This document shows, piece by piece, positions 55,715 to 64,000 of a stretch of DNA of 64,000 bases. Where the stretch lies: NCBI GenBank assembly GCA_001896725.1, contig MPPA01000031.1, positions 62,001 through 126,000 on the forward strand, written 5' to 3'. Position 1 is the stretch's first letter, and each line of letters opens with the position of its first letter. Source of the stretch: Methanococcoides sp. EBM-47. GTDB taxonomy: Archaea; Halobacteriota; Methanosarcinia; Methanosarcinales; Methanosarcinaceae. Below the pieces are notes generated by a model. That model was not told where the DNA came from. It did no database searches and saw only the letters and a list, made by a program, of their open reading frames with translations. Both the position numbers and the translations under genes were made by a program.

Positions 55715-56470
55715 TCAGGCGGTCGGTATGACTATTGATACATCATTATAGTTCTGGATGGTTACAGGTACTCCATACACTCCTTCTATTATTTCTGGTG
55801 TAATATCTTCCAGGCCGCCATAAGCAAATATGGTACCCTGCTTTAGGAAGAGGAACTTATCCGAGTATCTTAGGGCAAGATTCAGATCGTGCATTGTCAT
55901 TATAGCTGAAACGTTCTCTTTTTTAACAAAATCTCTTATGATATTAAGTATCTCGAGCTGGTTCCTTAGGTCTAGGCTGCTTGTGGGCTCATCCAGCAGA
56001 AGCAGTTTAGGGTTTTGAGCTATTGCACGTGCAATGCCGACTTTTTGTAATTCCCCTCCGCTCAGTTCATCAATATATCTCAAGGCCAGTTCTTCAAGAT
56101 GCAATTTCTTGATAGTGGCCTCTACAAGCATCACATCTTCGGTTGAGAGATTCCATTTCATATGCGGCATTCTTCCCAGCAGAATAACGTCAAAAGCCGT
56201 CAGTCTTGCAGGCTCACAGCGTTGAGGCACGTATCCTAGACGCCGAGCTATCTCTATTTGCTCCAACTTGAGCACATTTTCTTCTTCGATGAGTATTGTA
56301 CCCCTTTTAGGCTTGAGGATCGCGTTCATGCATTTTAACAATGTGGTCTTTCCGACACCATTAGGCCCCAGTATGGATAATATCTCATTTTTCTTAAGAT
56401 GGAATTTTATATCTTTCAGAACTTCGTTGCTCCTGTATTGGAATTCCACACCATCAACTTCAAGTATCAT
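55715..56470 (-). CDS. ABC transporter ATP-binding protein (iron/cobalamin/siderophore type)
   Basis: This 251-residue ATPase drives import with the permease and binding protein upstream. Walker A is GPNGVGKT near residue 36, the Q-loop is VPQRCE, the signature is LSGGELQKVGIARA near 138, Walker B is LLLLDEPTSSLD, and the switch histidine is in MTMHDLN. ATG 56470 is chosen because GGGGAG lies about 8 bases upstream; a longer frame inside the permease gene is not conserved in pattern. It overlaps the permease stop by 4 bases. Confidence 0.94.
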   Translation of the reverse strand: MILEVDGVEFQYRSNEVLKDIKFHLKKNEILSILGPNGVGKTTLLKCMNAILKPKRGTILIEEENVLKLEQIEIARRLGYVPQRCEPARLTAFDVILLGRMPHMKWNLSTEDVMLVEATIKKLHLEELALRYIDELSGGELQKVGIARAIAQNPKLLLLDEPTSSLDLRNQLEILNIIRDFVKKENVSAIMTMHDLNLALRYSDKFLFLKQGTIFAYGGLEDITPEIIEGVYGVPVTIQNYNDVSIVIPTA

Positions 56471-57537
56471 ATTCTTCTCCCCTTCAATATAAGATAAATA
56501 AACGTAGGTGCACCTAGAAAAGACGTTAGCACAGCAACAGGCAGTTGGTATGGCTGCATCATGAGCCTTGCCATGGTATCGGCGCAAAGCAATAGCAAGG
56601 CACCCATCACAACACTTCCTGTAATAAGAAAACGATGATCATCACCTATAAGACGTCGTGCCATGTGAGGGCATATGAGCCCCACAAAACCTATAACTCC
56701 CAGAAAGGCTACGATGATGGCAGTGACAAGGGATGCCCACAACATACCCCATAGCCTTACTTTTTCCACGTTCACTCCAAGTCCTTTGGCTGTTTCATCT
56801 CCTGCATCAATTGCATTGTATCTCCAGCGGTTGAATGTGAAATATATTATGGAGGCACCCACTATAGCAGTTATGAGCCCAAGCTCCTCCCAACTTGCCC
56901 TTGCAGTGTCTCCAAATGTCCAGAACACCATGGAGGCTAGTTGTACATCGTCAGCAAAGTATTGCAGGAACATTGTCCCGGCCGTGAACAACGATCCCAT
57001 GGCCACCCCCACAAGTATCATAACCTCCGGGCTAGTGCCCCTGACCTTTGAGAAACCCAGAATGACCATGGTGACCAGCATGGCAAAAACAAATGCTGCT
57101 ACGGTGGTTATATAGGGGTTGTTTATTGTGACCGCATCTCCTACCCGGCTGCTGGTGCTGCCGGCGCCCAGTATTATAACAGAGAATGCCGCGCCAAAGG
57201 CAGCAGCATTAGATATCCCTAAGGTGAAAGGAGAACCAAGTGGATTGCGCAGTATGGATTGCATCACAACTCCAGTAACTGCCAAGCCTGCACCCGCTAC
57301 AAGGGCTGTCAGGACTTGTGGCAAACGAACATTCCATATGATACTGTCCCAGGTTGTCGAGACTGTATCTCCGGCAAGCGTTCTTATAACATCCTGTGGT
57401 GGGATATCCACGGACCCTGTGGATATCGAAAGCACAGATACCACAAGCAAGAGCACAAAACCTACCATTATATATGTTCTTTTTTTGGCTGTATGCTCTT
57501 TATACAGGCCGGCTATATCTCCCGCTTGATGGCTCAT
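56467..57537 (-). CDS. ABC transporter permease (FecCD family)
   Basis: This 356-residue protein has about ten membrane helices and FecCD signatures: IIWNVRLPQVLTALVAGAGLAVTG, SILRNPLGSPFTLGISNAAA, the ATPase-contact loop near AKGLGVNVEKVRLWG, and VGLICPHMARRLIGDDHR. It forms the membrane channel of the importer. It follows the binding protein by 29 bases and overlaps the ATPase gene by 4 bases. Confidence 0.95.
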   Translation of the reverse strand: MSHQAGDIAGLYKEHTAKKRTYIMVGFVLLLVVSVLSISTGSVDIPPQDVIRTLAGDTVSTTWDSIIWNVRLPQVLTALVAGAGLAVTGVVMQSILRNPLGSPFTLGISNAAAFGAAFSVIILGAGSTSSRVGDAVTINNPYITTVAAFVFAMLVTMVILGFSKVRGTSPEVMILVGVAMGSLFTAGTMFLQYFADDVQLASMVFWTFGDTARASWEELGLITAIVGASIIYFTFNRWRYNAIDAGDETAKGLGVNVEKVRLWGMLWASLVTAIIVAFLGVIGFVGLICPHMARRLIGDDHRFLITGSVVMGALLLLCADTMARLMMQPYQLPVAVLTSFLGAPTFIYLILKGRRI

Positions 57538-57566
57538 TTCTTTTCACCGTTCATATTTTTCTACAT

Positions 57567-58730
57567 TCAGACTTCAATCTTCGTGAATGCAGGAATTGAG
57601 AAGGCATTGATCATTTTCTCATATACCTGGCGGCCTACTTCCTCATCACCTTTTCCAACAAGGAACGTATATATCTCAATGGTCTTGCTTTCTAGGTCCA
57701 CATCTTCAAACTTCTCTGGATAAAGGAGCTTGCCTGCAAAATAAGCATCAGCAAGTATAGATCCCTGATTCTGTGTATACCAGTTGTAAGGGAGTACCCC
57801 GTAAACTTTTCCATCCTGTACTGCTGTGAGCTTCTTGTAGGATACATCGTTCTGCAATTGATACACAGCACTGGACTTGTCCTCTGACTGGGTTGTTGAA
57901 AGGTCTACAAATATGATCTCAGGGTCCCATCCAAGGATGCTTTCCTTGGAAACATCTGCTGTAGTAAGGTTCTTAGGATCATATGCCACGTTCTTTGCAT
58001 TGGTGAACAGAAATGGAGGATATGTTGGTTCTGTTGACTGGAAGCCGTGAGGGCCTGAGCGGGCTATACCACCAACGTAACATGTGATCTTCTCTTCTTC
58101 GGGAACGTCCCCTGTGCGCTCGTTCAGGTCTGCAATGGCGTTGTCAAAGAAGGTGATCACCTCTTCAGCACGCTTCTCTTTATCCATTACTTCTCCCATT
58201 ATGCGGAGCGAATTGTACATATCAGCTTTATTGTTGACCATATCGCCGTAATTCAAAGCTATTACAGGAATACCCGTCTTTTTCTGAAGTTCTACGGGAT
58301 CGTACCCTGATGTGGAATACATTTTGAAGATGACCTGTGGCTGCGGTTCAAGTGCCAATATCTTTTCAGGATCATCATTACCTCTGAATTCTCCGAAAAC
58401 CGGATACTTCTTGAACTGAGGATTTGCAAGTGCATAAGGTCTAGCATCGAACTTTGATTCCTCGGTTTCAATGCTATCAACAGCAACTATCTTGTCCTGT
58501 GCTTCCAGATAAGAAAGATATCTAAGAGCTCCGGGACCTGAGCATATAACATGATCAGGTGATTTGGGTACTTCCACCGTCCTTCCAAGGAAATCTGTTA
58601 CAGTGATCGTATCGTTATTTTTCGATATGTTATGGTTGTTAGATGAGTTATCCATACAACCTGCACATAAAATAGAAACGATGACCAGTGAAGTAGTTAT
58701 AAATATTTTATATGGATATTTTATTTTCAT
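57567..58730 (-). CDS. ABC transporter substrate-binding lipoprotein (iron type)
   Basis: This 387-residue protein is exported and lipid-anchored (lipobox LCAGC, Cys25). The mature part is a class III binding-protein fold: TVTDFLGRTVEVPKSPDHV near 42-60, PEKILALEPQPQVIF and GIPVIALNYGDM in the middle, and SILGWDPEIIFVDLS late. COG0614 members bind Fe-siderophore, cobalamin, heme or molybdate-like ligands; the ligand here is not clear. First gene of the three-gene importer. GAGGAG precedes its start. Confidence 0.93.
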   Translation of the reverse strand: MKIKYPYKIFITTSLVIVSILCAGCMDNSSNNHNISKNNDTITVTDFLGRTVEVPKSPDHVICSGPGALRYLSYLEAQDKIVAVDSIETEESKFDARPYALANPQFKKYPVFGEFRGNDDPEKILALEPQPQVIFKMYSTSGYDPVELQKKTGIPVIALNYGDMVNNKADMYNSLRIMGEVMDKEKRAEEVITFFDNAIADLNERTGDVPEEEKITCYVGGIARSGPHGFQSTEPTYPPFLFTNAKNVAYDPKNLTTADVSKESILGWDPEIIFVDLSTTQSEDKSSAVYQLQNDVSYKKLTAVQDGKVYGVLPYNWYTQNQGSILADAYFAGKLLYPEKFEDVDLESKTIEIYTFLVGKGDEEVGRQVYEKMINAFSIPAFTKIEV

Positions 58731-59216
58731 TTACATCGCTCCTCTAGCATGAAGATGAATTGATTACTCCTATTTAGTATTAATAATTTTGTTTTTTTTA
58801 ATATTGGTTAAATGGAAAATTTTATGGCTTTGTAGTAATGCTCGTAAAACCCCTATCCTTCAGTTTAATTCTGCAGATACGACCAATGTAAGTACATTTG
58901 AAAATATTCAGAGCATAGAATATTATATGTTTAACAGAACTTCCTATGGAATTGATTTTATGCATTTAATAAAATAACAAAAAATATTATAATTTAATAT
59001 ATTTCTAATTATGTATATATTTTTTAGTTAGTAATGTTGCTAAGGTTTAGATCTAAGAAATTATTTAATTTAGCAAACTATGTTCCTCAGTAAAACAATA
59101 GAAAACTTCCACAAAGGTTTGTATATGAGATATTTATTGTGTTTTATTGTGTTCATAAAAATTCTGACAGCAACAGTGCCAGGGAATGAAAAAGACTGAG
59201 GGTAAGCTGAACCTTC
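58731..59216. other. intergenic region between the ABC importer and a regulator gene
   Basis: These 486 bases are AT-rich and hold the promoter of the importer on the minus strand, with AT runs near 58770-58800. A 62-codon plus-strand frame at 58789-58977 has no ribosome binding site and is not called. A direct repeat (ATTGTGTTTT then ATTGTGTTC) lies near 59136-59155. No long palindrome is visible that would name an iron regulator. Confidence 0.35.
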
Positions 59217-59567
59217 CTATTCTTTTGAACCGGGATTTTGTTTTACGTTTTCTAAATATGCTTCACCTCTTGGTGAAAGCTGATATTGTTCAATGTTATC
59301 GATCATTGTTTTTTCGATGTAGAGCGCATTTTCCAGCATATCAAGATGGAATCTGGCTTGCATTCGGTTAACTTTGAAGCTGTTCTGTATGTCTTCAATT
59401 GTCACGTTAGATCCGGCCAGAATGTATAAGATCTTCCTTCTTACAGGATTTTGAAGCGTTTTCAGACCTATATCGTGATCTTCCGTAGGATTACGTACTA
59501 TTCCTTTTTCTTTTTTTATTCTTTCTATCCATTCTTTCCGACTATTTTCAAGAGGATCTTCAGACAT
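59217..59567 (-). CDS. small winged-helix transcriptional regulator (ArsR-like)
   Basis: This 116-residue protein has a charged N-terminus and one winged helix: LQNPVRRKILYILAG, then TIEDIQNSF, the recognition helix VNRMQARFHLDMLENA, and the wing IEQYQLSPRGEAYLE. It matches the ArsR/DUF-type winged-helix group of archaea. The ferredoxin gene is divergent, and a palindrome overlaps that gene's core promoter. It may control either the ferredoxin or the importer. Confidence 0.8.
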   Translation of the reverse strand: MSEDPLENSRKEWIERIKKEKGIVRNPTEDHDIGLKTLQNPVRRKILYILAGSNVTIEDIQNSFKVNRMQARFHLDMLENALYIEKTMIDNIEQYQLSPRGEAYLENVKQNPGSKE

Positions 59568-59678
59568 GGCATCAAAACCATTTATTGAGAAAAGATAATA
59601 AGGTTTTCGATAAGTTTGCTCTTCTTAACATCACATCAAATTATAGAGGATTAACCAGATGTTTGAACATTGAACAGT

Positions 59679-59701
59679 ATTGCATTTAAATATTATGCAA
59701 T
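59679..59701 (+). promoter_or_regulatory. palindrome overlapping the ferredoxin TATA box
   Basis: Perfect seven-base arms ATTGCAT (59679-59685) and ATGCAAT (59695-59701) are separated by nine bases that contain the TATA-like TTTAAATATT. A protein bound here would block TBP/TFB, so it looks like a repressor site. The winged-helix gene at 59217 is the natural candidate. Confidence 0.5.
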
Positions 59702-59735
59702 TCAAATATTACGTATCCATTAAAAGAGGTTAAAC

Positions 59736-59969
59736 ATGGCTGATAAAACAATTAAAGTTCCTGAAAATGTTCCAGGTCCGTACTATGTTGACAATGAATG
59801 CATTGCATGTGAGTTATGTGTGGACACTGCTCCTGCCCACTTCAAAATGATAAATGATGGCCAACCGCATGCATATGTTTTCAAACAGCCTGAAAACGAT
59901 CAGGAAAAGGATGCATGTGATGATGCAATGGGAGCTTGTCCCGTTGATGCCATAGGAGATGATGGATAA
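59736..59969 (+). CDS. [4Fe-4S] ferredoxin
   Basis: This 77-residue protein has a single cluster site: Cys22, Cys25, Cys28 (CIACELC) and Cys68 (GACPVDAIG). Cys61 is extra and could form a disulfide or be free. It is an electron carrier in the cytoplasm. GAGGT lies just before the ATG. It is transcribed away from the winged-helix regulator and has a palindrome over its TATA region. Confidence 0.93.
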   Translation: MADKTIKVPENVPGPYYVDNECIACELCVDTAPAHFKMINDGQPHAYVFKQPENDQEKDACDDAMGACPVDAIGDDG

Positions 59970-60121
59970 CTCAGGATAAGCATAATGAAATTGGTATGCA
60001 GGGATAATATTTATTTTAGATTTTTATCCCAGTCGTTTTCTCCCAGCATGGCAGAAACAGGAAGGTTGTAAAAGAAGAGTATAAAAATCAACAACATAGT
60101 AAATTATTAAAAATGTTTAAA

Positions 60122-60194
60122 TAGCCCGGCACGGATTCGAACCGAGGTTGCGGGATCCAGAGTCCTGCATGATTGACCACTACACTACCGGGCT
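60122..60194 (-). tRNA. tRNA-Gln(CUG), with two stem mismatches
   Basis: A 73-base cloverleaf. Acceptor arms AGCCCGG and CCGGGCT pair perfectly, and the loop CTCTGGA gives anticodon CUG. The anticodon stem CAGGA/TCCCG has an A-C mismatch at 28-42, and the T stem CTCGG/CCGTG has a U-U mismatch at 50-64. CCA is not encoded. The anticodon is clear, but the mismatches leave some doubt whether it is fully functional. Confidence 0.88.
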
Positions 60195-60244
60195 AAGGTG
60201 AAAGCATTTCCTTAATTGTGGATTTCGTATATTAAGGTATCGCT

Positions 60245-60649
60245 TTATTGCAGGCCGTCGGGATTTTCATTCAAGACAGCTGTCCACCACCATCTTGCCA
60301 TATCCAGCAGATCTTTACTGAATTGACTAGAAAGAAGGTACTTACGATTTCTATTTGATATTAACCCAGCACCCAGGAGCTTATTGCGCATTGAATAAAA
60401 TGAGCCACGGTCAGTTCCAAGAAATTCCATAACCTCTTTCCATTCATCTGACCTTAGTGGATTTCCACTCTTCTGCCTCTCTTCGATCAACAGAAGGAAC
60501 TTTTGCCCTCTTATAGCTGTAGTTTCTTCCTGGAACAAACGCCTCATTAAACTATAGTAAGGGTCCCGTGAATGTGTGATCCTAGCATTTGAGTCGGACC
60601 GTATGACAATGGTAGTTGATGTCCTTGGAGCATCTTTTACTATAGACAT
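60245..60649 (-). CDS. hypothetical protein with a winged-helix-like region
   Basis: This 134-residue basic protein starts with [14 protein letters not shown] helical region with [36 protein letters not shown] resembles a winged-helix DNA-binding domain. It follows the DUF2551 gene by 14 bases, so the two are co-transcribed. No named family recognised; a role in gene control is likely. Confidence 0.72.
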   Translation of the reverse strand: MSIVKDAPRTSTTIVIRSDSNARITHSRDPYYSLMRRLFQEETTAIRGQKFLLLIEERQKSGNPLRSDEWKEVMEFLGTDRGSFYSMRNKLLGAGLISNRNRKYLLSSQFSKDLLDMARWWWTAVLNENPDGLQ

Positions 60650-60663
60650 TTTACTATGACCTT

Positions 60664-60990
60664 TCAGATAACAGATAGCTGGATGTTCTTTGATTCAAGC
60701 TCTGTGCGTAAAAGGTCTGCATATTCCTCTTTAAGGGAATAAACTATCGGTGTTTTATAAGATTCTTTATAGGACCTTAATATCCCAAGTTTGGAATAGA
60801 TATATCCTACCATCGAGGCAACAGCACTTCTTGATATCTCGAACTTTGATGTGATCTGCTGGTGCAGTTCATCTATTGTAGTCTTTTGGACCTGTAGGAA
60901 CACAGATAGGACGTGGGACCGCAACCCATTCACATCTAACTCGATAAAAGACTGAAGTCTCCGTTTTATTTTGGATTTTATCGAATCCAT
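60664..60990 (-). CDS. DUF2551 family protein
   Basis: This 108-residue protein fits DUF2551, a methanogen family of unknown role: [49 protein letters not shown] and GILRSYKE. The middle part has the form of a winged helix ([18 protein letters not shown] as recognition helix), so it may be a small transcription factor. It is the first gene of a two-gene unit. Confidence 0.85.
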   Translation of the reverse strand: MDSIKSKIKRRLQSFIELDVNGLRSHVLSVFLQVQKTTIDELHQQITSKFEISRSAVASMVGYIYSKLGILRSYKESYKTPIVYSLKEEYADLLRTELESKNIQLSVI

Positions 60991-61162
60991 AGTTTCACCT
61001 CTGCTAAGGCATTATAAAGTTATTCATCTTTAAAGTATAAAAATGTTTGTAATAAATGAGTGGAGGCACAAAAACATGGGTCAAAGGTGTTCAGATAAAT
61101 AATAAATAACGATAAAGTTATCAATGAAGATTAAGATATCCATTTCATAGTGTGGTAGCATC

Positions 61163-61663
61163 ATGCTTTTTAAATATGATCCTTCTAATAATTTCTTACT
61201 GGTGAATAACACTATAGTTCCATCTTATGATCTGACCGAAAATCTCATCGGAACATGTAGTTTCTGTGATGCCCAGATAATAAGTCAGAGCTATCATGAT
61301 CTTGATGATAATACAGCGGTAGTTGCATATTGTGAAAAATGTGGCGCCTCTTTTATCAATCTCTATGATAGGGAATGGAACTGGATCAGTGAACAGCCTA
61401 TCTCTCACTTTTTTTCTTATAAGGAATCAACTGCTCGGAATGCGGAATTCCAAATGGGGGTAAATTCTAAGCGGGAAAACTCTTACTACACAGATCTTAC
61501 AAATGTACCAATGAATAAACTTACTACCATATTCTCTCCTTCAGAAATAGAGTCTATGATGGCTAAATCCCTTGGAAAAAAGTATGTAAGACAATACTTG
61601 TATAGGGCCCGCAAAAAATACGAAAAGTTTCAGGATGTATTCGGGATCACTTTAGATATTTAA
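61163..61663 (+). CDS. hypothetical protein with a zinc ribbon
   Basis: This 166-residue protein has a zinc-ribbon-like pair CSFC (about residues 32-35) and CEKC (about 57-60) in its N-terminal half. The C-terminal half is basic and helical (SPSEIESMMAKSLGKKYVRQYLYRARKKYEKF). It could bind nucleic acid. It is divergent from the DUF2551 gene. No family recognised. Confidence 0.75.
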   Translation: MLFKYDPSNNFLLVNNTIVPSYDLTENLIGTCSFCDAQIISQSYHDLDDNTAVVAYCEKCGASFINLYDREWNWISEQPISHFFSYKESTARNAEFQMGVNSKRENSYYTDLTNVPMNKLTTIFSPSEIESMMAKSLGKKYVRQYLYRARKKYEKFQDVFGITLDI

Positions 61664-63196
61664 TATATATTCTCACTTTTTACTGAGGTATTTATTATAC
61701 ATGGAGTATATCATCAGTAAAATTTTTATAAATTATGTAATGTTTTATTTGTTTTATCAAAAATCAACATTTTAATAAATTAAATAAATATTTACTCTAA
61801 TTTGTATGTTATATTATTAAGTAATTCTTATTGGTTACATTAAACTTATTTTATTATTTTTCATTGATATTTTAATAAAGTATCTATAAAAAATGACAAT
61901 AGGAAATTATTTAAAAATAAATTTATTACACAATTATCCAAATTTATTTATGATTAAAAAACATTAAAAAATCAACTTGATCATATTAACTCGCCTAAAT
62001 TATTATAAGTGTAGTAAAATACCCATCTTTCCAGTTAACTCGCATAGGTAGAATAAAAGATCATGATCAAATGTTATCAGCAAATATTTAGTTCATATAC
62101 ACTATATGTATGAATTTAAAACTCAAAAATAATGTGTGTTTTTGTCAAGTGAGATATTACAAAGACTATATGAAAGAGGAGTATCTTGCGGATAACCCCC
62201 CCATCATCTATCCAATTAAGGTGAAGATCAGAATAGAGGCATATTATTAGTTTATATTCATATAGATTATATGAATCAATTATTTATAATCCTTTTTTTC
62301 AAATGATGTATATATAATATTCCATTTTAGCCTATGTTTATCTAATACTTTATTACCTAAATAGGGTAGACTAAAAGCATTAAAAAATATTATATAAATA
62401 TATCTAGATAAAAACATTTTAATTATCTGAGTTTTACTAAAATTAGATTTTACACATAAAATCTCCATTTTTGCTTTTTTATGCAGGTATTTTAAAAGAT
62501 GTGCCAAAACATGCATTTATAAAAATCTAATTATTTATTGAAGACACTTTTAGATAGGTTATAATTAAATATATACTTTTGAGTAAAGTGTGTTTAAAAA
62601 TAGATATTATATAATATTGTTCATGATATATACTATAATATATCATTAAGTTAATTTATACTTAAATAAATAGATTATAATTAATATATTTTATATAATA
62701 TATTAAAAATATACTTAAAATTTTGAATAATTATGTAAGCAGCTTTTAATTATTTTTTATATAGGATCCACGGCACAAGTTATATGAGAAAAGTGAGAGA
62801 AAGGAATACTACCAACAACAATAATGATCAATAACCGTACAACAGTCGTTGTTCCGGGTATATTATTAGGTTCTACGCCTGGATTATTATGCAGGCCTCT
62901 TGAGCAAAACAGACCTTGATAACTTTCGGTTGCAGTATCTTTCTTGTAGGTGCATTAATCTCTGGGCATGGATTTAGGTTTATTTCTTTCTTATGCGGTC
63001 TTGCTCTTTATATCCACCAGTGCTCTAAAATGTTGAGTTAAAAGTGAGAACAAAGTATAAGCTAGAAATATTTTTTAAAATTACAAAAGCTGTTTGAAAA
63101 TAAAAATCTGCAAAAAAACTTATACCAAAATAAAAGAAAAGAACCATCATTTACTCTATGATGGTTTAGGTTGTAGTTGACTGATGTAACGGGTCC
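61664..63196. other. 1.5-kb very AT-rich gene-poor stretch
   Basis: I see no intact gene in these 1533 bases. Base composition is far more AT-rich than around it, with long runs of A/T, for example at 62560-62760. A weak 78-codon minus-strand frame (62280-62516) and a fragment reading YYKDYMKEEYLADNPPIIYPI (62155-62250) may be remnants. A decayed membrane gene is at 62824-63041. It looks like a graveyard of transferred DNA. Confidence 0.45.
62824..63041 (+). pseudogene. possible decayed membrane-protein gene
   Basis: Starting at ATG 62824 the frame reads MINNRTTVVVPGILLGSTPG and stops. Hydrophobic peptide continues in another frame as ITFGCSIFLVGALISGHGFRFISFLCGLALYI and ends at 63041. Two frame changes are needed to join them. 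The hydrophobic character suggests a small membrane protein. The call is weak. Confidence 0.3.
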
Positions 63197-63943
63197 TTAT
63201 CCAACGTAGTATGTTACCTGTACTGACATTGAAACTATAGACTCTCCCGGCTCAATGGGTGTGGAGATTTTTCCTGCTCCTCCCACTGCATCTTCCGCTG
63301 CTGCGTAGTAAATCCTTGAGTTGCTATTTTCGGATATGGATGCTGTCTGTACGCCTGTGACCTTAAGGCCCAAGCTGCTGGCGAGACCATTGGCCTTTGA
63401 TGAAGCATTAGCAATGGCTTTGTTCATAAGGTCTTCACGGAGCTGTTCCTGTCTGTCCTCAGATACTGTGAAAGAGATACTTCCGATCTGATTGGCTCCA
63501 GCAGCTGTTGAACTGTCAATGATCTGGCTCAGGTTGCCGATCTTTGTGGTTGTGACCTGAACACTGTTGGATGCAGAGTAACCTGTAATGGTTTGTTCTT
63601 TGTCGTAGTTGTATATAGGGTACACGGAAACATAGGATGTCTGTATTTCCTTGTCCTCCAGACCAAGAGCCTTGAGCTCTGCAACAACTGTGCTCATAAG
63701 AGCTGCGTTACTATCGGATGCGGCCTTTGCTGTGTCAGCTTGGACCACGACGCCTATACTTAAGGCAGCAGTGTCAGGCACTACCTTCTCTTGGGCATAC
63801 CCGTTCATGGTTATTGTGTTTGCAGCGTTCTTTTCCAAACCTCCTTGAGACATAGCGTATATCGTTAACGACATCACTACTAGGACAATTGATAATGCAA
63901 TGATAGCTAAATTGGATCTATCGCTTTTATTTTCCTGTGACAT
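63197..63943 (-). CDS. SIMPL-domain (DUF541) membrane-anchored protein
   Basis: This 248-residue protein has an N-terminal signal anchor (AIIALSIVLVVMSLTIYAM) and an exported SIMPL/DUF541 domain: ITMNGYAQEKVVPDTAALSIGV, KEIQTSYVSVYPIYNY, TGYSASNSVQVTT and ANASSKANGLASSLGLKV. Bacterial members are linked to oxidative stress and bind to envelope partners; the archaeal role is unknown. ATG 63943 is preferred, with GGAAGG just upstream. Confidence 0.92.
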   Translation of the reverse strand: MSQENKSDRSNLAIIALSIVLVVMSLTIYAMSQGGLEKNAANTITMNGYAQEKVVPDTAALSIGVVVQADTAKAASDSNAALMSTVVAELKALGLEDKEIQTSYVSVYPIYNYDKEQTITGYSASNSVQVTTTKIGNLSQIIDSSTAAGANQIGSISFTVSEDRQEQLREDLMNKAIANASSKANGLASSLGLKVTGVQTASISENSNSRIYYAAAEDAVGGAGKISTPIEPGESIVSMSVQVTYYVG

Positions 63944-64000
63944 TTTCACCTTCCCCTATTTCTGTGCATTGTTAACCGGTAGTTTTATTGCGGCCGGTTA

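Noticed and set aside
58789-58977. 62-codon frame upstream of the ABC importer
   Set aside because: No ribosome binding site, AT-driven open frame in a divergent promoter region.
62280-62516. 78-codon minus-strand frame in the AT-rich desert
   Set aside because: Composition follows the AT bias and no clear domain is visible; at most a remnant.

Overview
The window comes from a methanogenic archaeon of the order Methanosarcinales. It carries a complete mcrBDCGA operon (methyl-coenzyme M reductase), the McrA-modifying radical SAM enzyme Mmp10, the large subunit of archaeal DNA polymerase D, archaeal LonB, TldD/TldE and several methanogen-restricted families (DUF1699, DUF2111, DUF2551). Gene content, moderate GC in genes and AT-rich spacers fit a methylotrophic Methanosarcinaceae such as Methanomethylovorans or Methanolobus. 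That genus guess is an inference.

Layout. 1-2.8 kb: Sir2 deacetylase, Sua5 tRNA-t6A enzyme, small membrane and secreted proteins. 2.9-13 kb: polC (DP2), mmp10 and, divergent from it, the mcr operon with a leader rich in inverted repeats and a hairpin terminator. 13-18.8 kb: two paralogous HyuA-like (hydantoinase/oxoprolinase) proteins flanking aroA. 19-24.6 kb: a DUF488-hemerythrin-DUF488 cluster, HtpX, cell-surface proteins and a membrane-anchored winged-helix regulator. 24.6-30.6 kb: ACT protein plus homoserine dehydrogenase, ATP-dependent DNA ligase, a cupredoxin-like lipoprotein, a PflX-like radical SAM protein and an MFS transporter. 30.6-38.5 kb: a multi-PAS histidine kinase, TldE-TldD and LonB. 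38.8-39.1 kb: tRNA-Val, tRNA-Phe and tRNA-Gly. 39-43 kb: Dabb protein, polysaccharide flippase, a truncated response regulator and an envelope S16 protease.

43-48.1 kb is the most interesting block. An unrecognised 593-residue protein, a stand-alone homologue of the C-terminal half of LarC, larB and full-length larC lie in a row. LarB and LarC make the nickel-pincer nucleotide cofactor of lactate racemase. No larE or larA is in the window, so the unknown protein is a candidate partner or client of an NPN-like cofactor. A 27-codon membrane peptide with a good ribosome binding site lies just upstream.

48.5-55.7 kb: DUF1699, thioredoxin and thioredoxin reductase, DUF2111, a FilR1/Msr-type regulator with a perfect palindrome upstream of its TATA box, DUF434, a REC-PAS-DUF835 protein beside a KaiC-like ATPase, and a frameshifted DUF420-like membrane gene. 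55.7-58.7 kb: an iron-type ABC importer. 59-64 kb: a winged-helix regulator, ferredoxin, an unusual tRNA-Gln, two small regulatory-type proteins, a zinc-ribbon protein, a 1.5-kb AT-rich gene desert with a decayed gene, and a SIMPL-domain protein. All functional calls come from motif recognition by eye; no database search was run.
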